A stretch of 64,000 nt of DNA, from assembly GCF_003119115.1 (NCBI RefSeq), contig NZ_CP022364.1, positions 2,866,001 to 2,930,000 on the forward strand. The letters run 5' to 3'. Below the pieces are notes generated by a model, which was not told where the DNA came from, ran no database searches, and was given only the letters and a program-made list of their open reading frames with translations. The position numbers and the translations under genes were made by a program. Positions within the stretch are counted from its first letter, which is position 1. Each line of letters starts with the position of its first letter. Source of the DNA: Azospirillum sp. TSH58 (GTDB lineage: Bacteria > Pseudomonadota > Alphaproteobacteria > Azospirillales > Azospirillaceae). Of the stretch, positions 36,908 to 44,350 are shown one piece after another.

Positions 36908-36935
36908 GCTGCCGACCAACCGCTGCCGACCAACC
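36908..36935. repeat. 14-base exact tandem duplication before the Crp/Fnr gene
   Basis: GCTGCCGACCAACC occurs at 36908-36921 and 36922-36935, ending just before the AAGGAG ribosome site of the gene starting at 36947. It lengthens the leader by exactly one unit. Confidence 0.9.
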
Positions 36936-36946
36936 AAGGAGACATC

Positions 36947-37654
36947 GTGCCCGCCGACGCTGGACCGTCCCGGCTGGATGGAATCACGCTGCTGAGCCCG
37001 CTGTCCGTGGAGGAGCGCGCCGCCGTGGCGCGCCAGTGCCGCTGGCGCCGCTTCCACGCGGGCGAGCAGATCATCGACCATCAGGGGGATTCGCGGGACG
37101 TCGTGCTGGTGGTCGAGGGGAGGGTGCGGGTGCTGAGCCATTCCCCGGCGGGCCGCGAGATCAGCTTCGACGACATCGAGGCCGGCGGCTTCCTGGGCGA
37201 GATGGCCGCCATCGACGGGCTTCCCCGCTCGGCCTCCGCGGCGGCGCTGGCGGACGGGACCCTGATCGCCTTCCTGGCGCCCCGGCCCTTCCAGGATCTG
37301 GTGTCCGGCCATCCGGAACTGGCCATGGCGGTGATGAGGCGGCTGTGCCGGGTCGTCCGCATCGCCACCGACCGTGTGATGGAACTGTCCACGCTGGGTG
37401 CCAACAACCGCGTTCACGCCGAACTGCTGCGGCTCGCCAAGCGGGGGCGGGTGGAGGGGCAATCGGCCGTGATCGCTCCGATCCCCGTCCATGCCGACAT
37501 CGCCAGCCGGGTCAGCACGGCCCGTGAGACGGTCGCCCGGGTGTTGAACGATCTCGCCCGCGACGGGCTGGTCGAGCGGCGGGCCGACGCGCTGGTCGTC
37601 CGTGACCTGCGCCGGCTCGAAGCTCTGGTGGAGGATGTCCGGGCCGGCGTCTGA
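36947..37654 (+). CDS. Crp/Fnr family transcriptional regulator (cyclic-nucleotide-binding type)
   Basis: The 235-aa product has an N-terminal cyclic nucleotide-binding fold with FLGEMAAIDGLPRSASAAAL, which keeps the Glu and Arg that contact cAMP in CRP, then a long dimer helix. The C-terminal winged helix has DIASRVSTARETVARVLNDLARDGLVERRADALVVRD. It probably controls transcription in response to a cyclic nucleotide. The FNR cysteines are absent. GTG start at 36947 with AAGGAG 6 bases upstream. A receiver-domain gene lies 27 bases beyond its end on the other strand. Confidence 0.9.
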   Translation: MPADAGPSRLDGITLLSPLSVEERAAVARQCRWRRFHAGEQIIDHQGDSRDVVLVVEGRVRVLSHSPAGREISFDDIEAGGFLGEMAAIDGLPRSASAAALADGTLIAFLAPRPFQDLVSGHPELAMAVMRRLCRVVRIATDRVMELSTLGANNRVHAELLRLAKRGRVEGQSAVIAPIPVHADIASRVSTARETVARVLNDLARDGLVERRADALVVRDLRRLEALVEDVRAGV

Positions 37655-37681
37655 TGATCGGCCGGCGCCGGAGACGGCCGG

Positions 37682-38095
37682 TCAGTCCGAGCGTCCCAGG
37701 ACGGTCAGGATCAGGGCGCGCAGCGATTCGGGATCGTAGGGCTTGGGGAGGAAATGCCAGCCGGCGTCGCGGATTTCCGCCTTGGTGGCCGCGGATTCGT
37801 CACCAGTGGTGATGATGACGGGGAGATCCGGACTGATCTCCGCCAGGACCGCCCTGACCGATTCCGGCGCTTTGCCGTGCCGTCCAAGATGATAGTCGGC
37901 GACCAGGATGTCGGGGAGCGCCCCGCCGTTCAGCGCGTCCAGGAGCGCGGCGGGGGTCGGGGCGCTGACCAGCAGCATTCCCCAATCCTCGAACAAGGTT
38001 TCCATGCACAGGCACAGCACCATGTCGTCCTCCATGAGGGCGACCGTCAGTGTACCGGAGCTGGTGGATCGGCCGGCGAGGGGGGCGTCGGTCAT
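37682..38095 (-). CDS. single-domain response regulator (receiver domain)
   Basis: The 137-aa product is a CheY-like receiver only. The acidic pocket is MEDD (22-24), the phospho-acceptor is Asp67 in LVADYHLG, the switch Thr is in IITTGDES, and the Lys in FLPKPYD. There is no output domain, so it acts by phosphotransfer or protein contact. The first 14 residues are a flexible extension. ATG at 38095, ribosome site weak. No histidine kinase is adjacent. It lies between two Crp/Fnr genes. Confidence 0.9.
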   Translation of the reverse strand: MTDAPLAGRSTSSGTLTVALMEDDMVLCLCMETLFEDWGMLLVSAPTPAALLDALNGGALPDILVADYHLGRHGKAPESVRAVLAEISPDLPVIITTGDESAATKAEIRDAGWHFLPKPYDPESLRALILTVLGRSD

Positions 38096-38328
38096 GCATT
38101 ATCCAATGAACAACGGGGGACCAGTGAACAGCAGGACGGCGATGCCGGCTGCCCGATCCCCTCCGTCCGGTCTGTTTGGGAAAGCCGTCTCGGGGTGGCC
38201 GCCGTCCGTTCGGTGGTCTGCCCGCCCAGTTATCTGAGCAGGCAATTTAGATTCTATATCGGACGGCGCGCCACCGCATTGTCATAGGTTAATCGGACGA
38301 GGATATCGCAGGGAAACCGATGATCCGG

Positions 38329-39123
38329 TCAGTCCCCCGCGCGCTTGCGGTCGGATTTGGCGTCCAGCGCGTGCTCCAGATGTTTGGGCGCCTTGATCAG
38401 GTGCAGGTACAGCTCGTCGAACTGGCCGACGGAGGCGAGCTGCTTGACGTCGTGGACCGTGATCTGCTGGCCGGCCAGATCGATCAGCCCGATGTCGCGC
38501 AGCCGGCGGAGCGTCCGGTTGATGTGAACGATGCTGAGCCCCAGCGCGTCGGCCAGGATCTCCTGGGTGACCGGCAGGGTGAAGCGTCCCTCCTCGACCA
38601 GCCCGACGATGCTCAGCCGCCGCAGCAGCTCCACGATCAGGTGGGCGGTGCGCTCCAGCGCGGTGCGGCGCCCGACGCTGAGCAGGCGTTCGGCGATGAT
38701 CGCCTCCTCCTTGGCGCCCGACCAGGCGAGGGCGGCGGCCAGACGGGGGAAGAGCTTGAACAGTTCGATGATGCGTTCCGGCTGGAAGTTGGCGACCTCC
38801 GCAGGAGTCAGGGTGGTGACGCCATGGTCGGCCGTCTCGAACAGGTTGCAGTAAAAGCCGATGATGTCGCCGGGCAGGACAAAATTGACGACCTGCCGCC
38901 GCCCGTCGGGAAGTGCCTTGTGACGGATCGCCCAGCCTTTGCGCATCACGCGCACGCAACCGTAGCGTTCGCCCTGCTGGAGAAGATCGGATCGCGCGCC
39001 GTGCCGGGTAACATTTCGCTCCAATTCGTTGAGGAAACTCTTCTCCTCGTCTGTCAGGCTCATGTAACTGGTAATCTTGCGCCCCAGTGGAGATGACGGT
39101 ATGTTGGCCTGGGCGCGGGTCAT
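38329..39123 (-). CDS. Crp/Fnr family transcriptional regulator
   Basis: The 264-aa product has a cupin-like sensor domain (VVNFVLPGDIIGFYCNLFETADHGVTTLTPAEV), a long dimer helix, and a Crp-type winged helix (LPVTQEILADALGLSIVHINRTLRRLRDIGLIDL). It does not have the CRP cAMP-contact motif or the FNR cysteine cluster, so its signal is unknown. A C-terminal helical tail of about 40 residues follows the HTH. ATG at 39123 with GGAAGAG upstream. The same 11-mer CATAGGTTAAT occurs on both sides of the gene (38283-38293 and 39236-39246). Confidence 0.9.
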   Translation of the reverse strand: MTRAQANIPSSPLGRKITSYMSLTDEEKSFLNELERNVTRHGARSDLLQQGERYGCVRVMRKGWAIRHKALPDGRRQVVNFVLPGDIIGFYCNLFETADHGVTTLTPAEVANFQPERIIELFKLFPRLAAALAWSGAKEEAIIAERLLSVGRRTALERTAHLIVELLRRLSIVGLVEEGRFTLPVTQEILADALGLSIVHINRTLRRLRDIGLIDLAGQQITVHDVKQLASVGQFDELYLHLIKAPKHLEHALDAKSDRKRAGD

Positions 39124-39363
39124 TTCTCTTCCAGCCTTTGATCGTCCAATTGTTATGGCCCCGAAGCGAGTGCCACTGCCAGCCCAATTCCGGGCGGCCT
39201 CGAACGATTAAGCCAAACGATAAAACCATCTATAACATAGGTTAATGGGGGTTAGATTTTCTCGACCGGACAGGTGAGGGATCATATACAAAACTGTTGG
39301 TGGCATTGGCCGTATGGGGTTTTGAACGGCCGGCGGTGGTAACAGATCAGTGCGGGGGGCGGC

Positions 39364-39648
39364 ATGGCGGCGGAGCGGGATGCGGCGGGACTGGCTGCCC
39401 TCTCGATTTGTGAATCCCTTATGCTCGCATTGGTGGAACGCGGCGTGTTACGGCTCGAAGAAGCGCATGCCGCGCTCGAAGACGCCGCCGCCGCCCATCA
39501 AAATCGCGACCCGAAGGGTGAGGACCCAAATCTGCACCGCTTGGCGCTGCAGATCGTCGAACGCCTGATGATCCAGGTGAACGCCACCCATCCGGCGTCG
39601 GCGCATCTCGGGGTGGGGCAGTTGGCCGACGGCGGTTCCCAGGACTGA
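39364..39648 (+). CDS. 94-aa hypothetical protein
   Basis: The product is a small soluble, mostly helical protein (SICESLMLALVERGVLRLEEAHAALEDAAAAH, then LHRLALQIVERLMIQVN). There is no signal peptide or membrane segment. It looks like a bacterial small conserved protein of unknown function. ATG at 39364, with a G-rich GGGGGGCGGC before it. A terminator follows 45 bases downstream. Confidence 0.7.
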   Translation: MAAERDAAGLAALSICESLMLALVERGVLRLEEAHAALEDAAAAHQNRDPKGEDPNLHRLALQIVERLMIQVNATHPASAHLGVGQLADGGSQD

Positions 39649-39667
39649 CGAGGCGCAGCGGAAGCCG

Positions 39668-39695
39668 GCCGGACGATATGAGCCGGACGATATGA
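39668..39695. repeat. 14-base exact tandem duplication before a terminator
   Basis: GCCGGACGATATGA occurs at 39668-39681 and 39682-39695, immediately before and touching the terminator stem at 39694. Confidence 0.9.
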
Positions 39696-39728
39696 AGAGA
39701 GCCCCGCCAATCCGGCGGGGCTCTCTTC
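39694..39728. terminator. bidirectional hairpin between the 94-aa gene and the glucan synthase gene
   Basis: A perfect 15-bp stem GAAGAGAGCCCCGCC/GGCGGGGCTCTCTTC with a 5-base loop lies between two convergent genes. There is no extended T tract, so release may be helped by the stem strength alone. Confidence 0.8.
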
Positions 39729-39770
39729 GTGTTTGCGATTGGGGCCGGCGAACCGGCGGGCGGGGGGCGG

Positions 39771-42380
39771 TCAGTCCGCCCCGGCCCCGGCGGTTTCCGT
39801 GGGCTGCGGGCGCTGCTTGCCCAGCCCGATGTTCGGGAAGGCGTTGATCAGCGCGGTGATGAAGGCCGACAGGTAGGGCAGCGACTGCACCACCAGCAGG
39901 CCCGACCACATGAAGGCGTCGCGGTTCTCGTGGCCGAACACCAGCACGATGGCCAGAGCGGCGCCCCACAGGCCCAGCAGAAGCGCGATCTCCTCCCGCG
40001 CCATCAGGAAGGCCTGCATCAGCGCCGGCTGGTTCTCGCACTTCGGCGTGCGGACGAAGGGGCGGCCCGAGGTGAACATGCCCAGCCACATGGCGCGGCC
40101 CACCGTGTGGGTCAGCGCCATGCCGGCGATGGCCGCCCCCACCTTGTCCCAGAAGCCGCACTTCACCCGCGCCTCGTACAGCCACAGCGAGGCGCCGACC
40201 TTGAAGGCGAAGACGCTGAGCGTCGGGATCATGAAGACGCTGGGCGGAAACTCGAAATACTTCGGGAAGGCGAGCAGCCCGAGCGACCAGATGATGCCGG
40301 CGATGCCGAAGATCATGTGCGCGGCGTCGGCGAACCAGGGCAGCCAGCCGGTGATGAAGTGATACTTCTGCCCGGCGGTCAGGCGCGGGCCGCCCGGCAG
40401 CAGGTCGCGCCAGTGGTGCTTGAGGATCTGCACCGCGCCGTAGGCCCAGCGGAAGCGCTGCGTCTTGTAGGCGGAGAAGCTGTCGGGGACGAGGCCCTTG
40501 CCGTAGCTCTCCGGCATGTAGACGGCTTCGTACTTGTGCTCGAACAGGCGCAGGCCGAGGTCGGCGTCCTCGGTGATGCACCACTCGCCCCAGCGGCCGA
40601 CCTCCTCCAGCGCCGACTTGCGGATGATGGTCATCGTGCCGTGCTGAATGATCGCATTGCGCTCGTTGCGCTGGATCATGCCGATGTGGAAGAAGCCGGC
40701 GTACTCCCAGTTGATCATCCGCTGGAACAGATCGTGGCTCCAGTCGCGATAGTCCTGCGGCGACTGCACGAAGCCGACCTCCGGCCGGTCGAAATGCGGG
40801 ATCGTCGCCTTCAGCCAGTCGGGATGGACCTGATAGTCGCTGTCGATGACCGCGATGTGCTGGGCGTCCGGCGCCGTCTGGGCGAGGCCGAAATTCAGCG
40901 CGCCGGCCTTGAAGCCCGGCCAGTTGTCCAGGTGGAAGAAGCGGAACTTCGGGCCCAGCTTGCGACAGTACTCCTCGACCGGGCGCCACACCGCCGGGTC
41001 CTTGGTGTTGTTGTCGAGCAGCAGGACCTCGTAGTTCGGGTAGTCCAACCGGGCGAGCGCGTCCAGCGTCTCCATGACCATGTGCGGCGGCTCGTTGTAG
41101 CAGGGCACATGGATGGACACCTTCGGCGCGTTGGGCAGGGGCGCGGCCGAGCAGGGCTGGAACTTGCGCTTGAAGCGGTCCTGCCAGACCACCTCGGTCA
41201 GCTCAAGCCCGTCGATCAGCATGACGGCGAGCAGGACGAGCTGGCAGAAGACAAGGATCCCCCAGGCGATTTCCGTGGTGGTGGCGAGGCCGGCGACGCT
41301 GGCCGCGGTGAAGGTGAAGACCAGCACCGAGGACACGCCCTGGATCATCGCGCCGTAGAAGACCTGCCCGCCGAACTTCAGGTCGCCGCCGCGGCGCCAC
41401 AGGAAGAAGACGAGCGGCAGGAAGCCCACGGCAATGGAGATGCCGCACAGCAGCGGCCAGTTCCGCAGCTCCGTCACCTCGCCGATCATCGGGAACTTCG
41501 GCTTGCGCCACGCGTCCCACAGGCCCCAGCTGGTGCCGGCGGTGCCTTCGATCTCCCGCTTCCAGGGCTGGTCGAAGGCCTCCATGATGAAGTAGTCGAG
41601 CTTGTTCTGCGCCGCGACGTTCAGGAAGGTGCGGATGAACTTGGCCTGGTTGACCTGGCTCGCCTCGGCGCCGCGGCGCCACGGGCCGTCCGCCGGCCAG
41701 CCGATTTCCGAGATCAGGATGTGCTTGTTCGGGAACTTGGTCTTCAACTCGTTGTAGCGGAACATGGCGTAATCGACCGACTGGTCGGCGGGCACGCCTT
41801 CCCAATAGGGCAGCAGGTGGACGGCCAGGAAGTCCACGGCGTCGGCCAGTTCCGGATGCTCCAGCCAGACGTGCCACGGCTCCGCGGTGGAGACCGGGAC
41901 GTTGACCTTCTTCTTCACGCGCTTGATGTATTCGATGGCCTGCGGGACGGTGACGTCGGCGCGCAGGATCGCCTCGTTGCCGACCAGGACGCGGCGGACG
42001 TTGTTGTTGTCGCGCGCCAGCTTGATCAGGCCGTTGATCTCCGGCTCGTCGATCTCCGGCTTGCCGGCGATCCAGGCGCCCGCGGTGATCGGAATCCCGT
42101 ACTTGCGGGCGATGGGCGCCGTCTGCTCCGACCCGTCGGTGGTGGAGTAGATGCGCACGCCCTTGACCGACCCCTCCAGGGCCTTCATGTCCTTCTCGAT
42201 GTCCTCCGCCGAGGCCTTGTCGCCCTTGGACGGGCTCTTGTCCGGGTGGAAGGGCGTGTAGCCGACGCCGCTGATGGCGCCGCCCCAGGACCGTTCGGCG
42301 ACCGGGCGGTTCCACAGCGCCCAGACCCCGATGTTGCCCAGGATCACGAGAAGAAGAGCCGCGATCGCCGACTTGCGCAT
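39771..42380 (-). CDS. bifunctional GH17-like / GT2 beta-glucan synthase (NdvB-like)
   Basis: The 869-aa membrane protein fuses two domains. Residues about 38-300 are GH17-like, with the acid/base Glu136 in VLVGNEAILR and the nucleophile Glu225 in ISEIGWPADG. Residues about 420-650 are a processive GT2 glycosyltransferase with DSD (513-515), TED (603-605) and QRFRW (641-645). Membrane helices lie at the N-terminus, before the GT2 domain and at the C-terminus. Such proteins make cyclic beta-1,3(/1,6)-glucans of the periplasm; the GH17 domain may cyclise or branch the chain. ATG at 42380. The precise product is an inference. Confidence 0.9.
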   Translation of the reverse strand: MRKSAIAALLLVILGNIGVWALWNRPVAERSWGGAISGVGYTPFHPDKSPSKGDKASAEDIEKDMKALEGSVKGVRIYSTTDGSEQTAPIARKYGIPITAGAWIAGKPEIDEPEINGLIKLARDNNNVRRVLVGNEAILRADVTVPQAIEYIKRVKKKVNVPVSTAEPWHVWLEHPELADAVDFLAVHLLPYWEGVPADQSVDYAMFRYNELKTKFPNKHILISEIGWPADGPWRRGAEASQVNQAKFIRTFLNVAAQNKLDYFIMEAFDQPWKREIEGTAGTSWGLWDAWRKPKFPMIGEVTELRNWPLLCGISIAVGFLPLVFFLWRRGGDLKFGGQVFYGAMIQGVSSVLVFTFTAASVAGLATTTEIAWGILVFCQLVLLAVMLIDGLELTEVVWQDRFKRKFQPCSAAPLPNAPKVSIHVPCYNEPPHMVMETLDALARLDYPNYEVLLLDNNTKDPAVWRPVEEYCRKLGPKFRFFHLDNWPGFKAGALNFGLAQTAPDAQHIAVIDSDYQVHPDWLKATIPHFDRPEVGFVQSPQDYRDWSHDLFQRMINWEYAGFFHIGMIQRNERNAIIQHGTMTIIRKSALEEVGRWGEWCITEDADLGLRLFEHKYEAVYMPESYGKGLVPDSFSAYKTQRFRWAYGAVQILKHHWRDLLPGGPRLTAGQKYHFITGWLPWFADAAHMIFGIAGIIWSLGLLAFPKYFEFPPSVFMIPTLSVFAFKVGASLWLYEARVKCGFWDKVGAAIAGMALTHTVGRAMWLGMFTSGRPFVRTPKCENQPALMQAFLMAREEIALLLGLWGAALAIVLVFGHENRDAFMWSGLLVVQSLPYLSAFITALINAFPNIGLGKQRPQPTETAGAGAD

Positions 42381-42820
42381 GACCGTCTTTCTTTATCCCA
42401 AACGTCTGCCGGCCGTCCTGGCTCTGTCCGCCCCGGCCGGGCATCTTTCAATTCAGCGAAGGGGTTCAACCGGGTCGGCGCGCAGGGGGACTCGCCGCCC
42501 CGACACCGCCTTCGGACCGAACACCCGTACCCACACCCTGGTTGCAGGACACGTCCAAATTCCGCCGCGCGATCCGCATAAGCCGGAGGACCGAACGCCA
42601 CCGACCGGACCATCACCGGACCGAATAAAGATCGTGCGGCAGTTTATACATTTTTCCTAGTCCCGCAACCAGTCCCACTCCCACGGGCGGATGCCCCAGC
42701 CCTGCGGAAGCGGCAATCCCCACTGGACGAACGCATCCGATGCGCGCTTTCTTCCCCCGACGCCGCAAGGAAAACCTTACGGGCCCAAGGGAAGACAGCG
42801 AAGGGAAGACACGGAACCCC
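42381..42820. other. 440-base gap between the glucan synthase and HIT genes
   Basis: The gap separates divergent genes and holds three exact copies of GGACCGAA (42514-42521, 42588-42595, 42618-42625). On the minus strand TATAAA at about 42636-42641, with TTGCGG 14 bases upstream, is a loose promoter candidate for the glucan synthase. Near the HIT start, AAGGGAAGACA is tandemly repeated (42787-42797 and 42801-42811). No gene is visible. Confidence 0.5.
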
Positions 42821-43234
42821 ATGACGATGTTCCATCTCCACGACCGTTTGCAGGCCGATACCGCCCTGATCGCCGAATGGCCGCTGTGCCGCGTCCTGCT
42901 GATGGACAACCGGGTGTGGCCGTGGCTGATCCTGGTTCCGGCCCGGCCGGACCTTACGGAAATCCACCAGCTGTCCCAAGAGGACCGGCACCGTCTGGTG
43001 GACGAGATCGCCCTGGCCTCGCGCACGCTGGAAACCCTGTTCGCCCCGGACAAGATCAATGTCGGGGCCTTGGGCAATCTGGTCCCGCAGCTTCATATCC
43101 ATGTCATCGCCCGCTCCAGGACGGACCCGGCGTGGCCGGGGCCGGTGTGGGGATCGGGCTTCGCGGAGCGCTACAGCCCGGAGGAGCGGGACAGCCTGAT
43201 CCGAACGATCGGGGAGGGGTTGGACCAAAAGTGA
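42821..43234 (+). CDS. HIT domain protein
   Basis: The 137-aa product has a HIT nucleotide-binding domain. The triad normally reads H-x-H-x-H; here it reads LHIHVIAR, so H92 and the catalytic H94 are kept, but the third His is Ile96. The protein probably acts on nucleotide conjugates such as diadenosine tetraphosphate, with unknown precise substrate. The ATG at 42821 follows a GGAA at short spacing; the same frame is open to 42740. The tandem AAGGGAAGACA units are just upstream. Confidence 0.85.
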   Translation: MTMFHLHDRLQADTALIAEWPLCRVLLMDNRVWPWLILVPARPDLTEIHQLSQEDRHRLVDEIALASRTLETLFAPDKINVGALGNLVPQLHIHVIARSRTDPAWPGPVWGSGFAERYSPEERDSLIRTIGEGLDQK

Positions 43235-43355
43235 GGCGCAACGGCGCCGAACGCGACGGTCCCCACTCCCTTTGCGGGCAAGCCAGGGCGTGACGTTTCC
43301 CGTGCCGCCCTGTTTATGCTCCCTGAAACATTCACCGATCAAAGGAGATGGCACC

Positions 43356-43532
43356 ATGAACACCGATCGCATCACCGGTGCCGGCAAGGAACTCAAGGGC
43401 GAGATCAAGAAGCAGACCGGCGATCTGACCGGCAATCAGGAGCTGAAGGACGAAGGCCGCGCCGACAAGGCCGAGGGCAAGATGGACAAGGTCGTCGGCA
43501 AGGTGAAGGACATCCTGCGCGGCGACAAGTGA
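43356..43532 (+). CDS. CsbD family stress protein
   Basis: The 58-aa product is a highly charged CsbD-like protein: repeats of the type GKELKGEIKKQTGDLTGN and GKMDKVVGKVKDIL. CsbD proteins are general-stress induced, with unclear molecular role. The ATG at 43356 has AAAGGAG 8 bases upstream. Its TGA overlaps the next ATG by one base (TGATG), so the two are translationally coupled. Confidence 0.93.
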   Translation: MNTDRITGAGKELKGEIKKQTGDLTGNQELKDEGRADKAEGKMDKVVGKVKDILRGDK

Positions 43533-43714
43533 TGGGCGCGGAGGAGCGGGGGCATCGCAAGGACGATGCCCCGTCCGACGCCGCGCAGCGGATCGAGGAC
43601 AAGCTCATCGAGGAAACCGGCCAGGCCTCGGGCGACCCCGACAAGCCCGTCCAGGAGAAGTTCGATGAGCTGGGCGAGAAGCCCGACATCAAGAAGAAAA
43701 GCTTGAGGGACTAG
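43532..43714 (+). CDS. 60-aa charged protein coupled to csbD, unknown
   Basis: The product is Asp/Glu/Lys-rich and probably disordered or helical (RIEDKLIEETGQASGDPDKP, QEKFDELGEKPDIKKKSLRD). It starts inside the csbD stop codon and ends at a terminator, so it is the second gene of a two-gene stress operon. I do not recognise a family. Confidence 0.65.
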   Translation: MGAEERGHRKDDAPSDAAQRIEDKLIEETGQASGDPDKPVQEKFDELGEKPDIKKKSLRD

Positions 43715-43720
43715 GAATCG

Positions 43721-43750
43721 CCCCCTTCCATCCGGAAGGGGGTTTTTCTT
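43721..43750 (+). terminator. rho-independent terminator after the csbD operon
   Basis: A 9-bp stem CCCCCTTCC/GGAAGGGGG (43721-43729 and 43734-43742) with a 4-base loop is followed by TTTTTCTTT. It lies 7 bases after the stop at 43714 and touches the end of the convergent OsmC-family gene. Confidence 0.93.
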
Positions 43751-44226
43751 TATGATCCGACGCTGATCCGCGCCTCGACCCGCACCGGAAAGTTCACCGA
43801 ATTGGCGATGAAGCACTTCTCGTGGGCCTCGTGGTGCAGCGCCACGGCCTTTGCGGAATCGCTGCCGGGGGCCAGGGTGACCTGGGGGCGCAGGACGACA
43901 TCGGTGAAGCGCCCGCCGCCGTGGGACTCCTCGGCCATCGTGCCGGAAGCCTCGTCCGTGTAGGCGGTCACGGTGACCCCGTTCACGGCGCACAGATGCA
44001 GGTACCACAGCATGTGGCAGGCCGAGAGCGATGCCACGAGCATGTCTTCGGGATTGTAGCGGGCGGGATCGCCGCGGAAGGCCGGGTCGGACGAACCGGG
44101 GATCGGCGGCTTGCCGGGCGCGGCGATCTCAAGATCGCGGCTGTAGGCCTTGTAGCCCGAGGTTCCGGTTCCCTGGTTGCCCGTCCAGGTGACCGTCGTG
44201 CCATACTGGTGTTCGCGCCCTGACAT
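43750..44226 (-). CDS. OsmC family protein (YhfA/peroxidase-like)
   Basis: The 158-aa product has the OsmC fold with two Cys: SLSACHMLWYLHLC and EKCFIANSVN, the redox pair that reduces organic hydroperoxides in Ohr/OsmC proteins. Other pieces, YNPEDMLVASLSACH and GGGRFTDVVLRPQVTL, fit. The ATG at 44226 has GGAGGGACCA upstream; the frame continues but the shorter start is best. It diverges from nothing close; typA follows on the same strand about 125 bases upstream in gene order. Confidence 0.9.
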   Translation of the reverse strand: MSGREHQYGTTVTWTGNQGTGTSGYKAYSRDLEIAAPGKPPIPGSSDPAFRGDPARYNPEDMLVASLSACHMLWYLHLCAVNGVTVTAYTDEASGTMAEESHGGGRFTDVVLRPQVTLAPGSDSAKAVALHHEAHEKCFIANSVNFPVRVEARISVGS

Positions 44227-44350
44227 TGGTCCCTCCGAGTGCTTTTCCGGGAGGGTAACCGCGGACACCGGTCCTGAAAAGAAAGCGGGCCAAAAAAAAC
44301 GGGAGGGCCGAAGCCCTCCCGCGATCTCAACGCTGCCTTGCCCGTCAGCC

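Noticed and set aside
36908..36935. Short direct repeats considered as CRISPR
   Set aside because: The units are contiguous pairs of 14 bases without spacers, and no cas genes are present.
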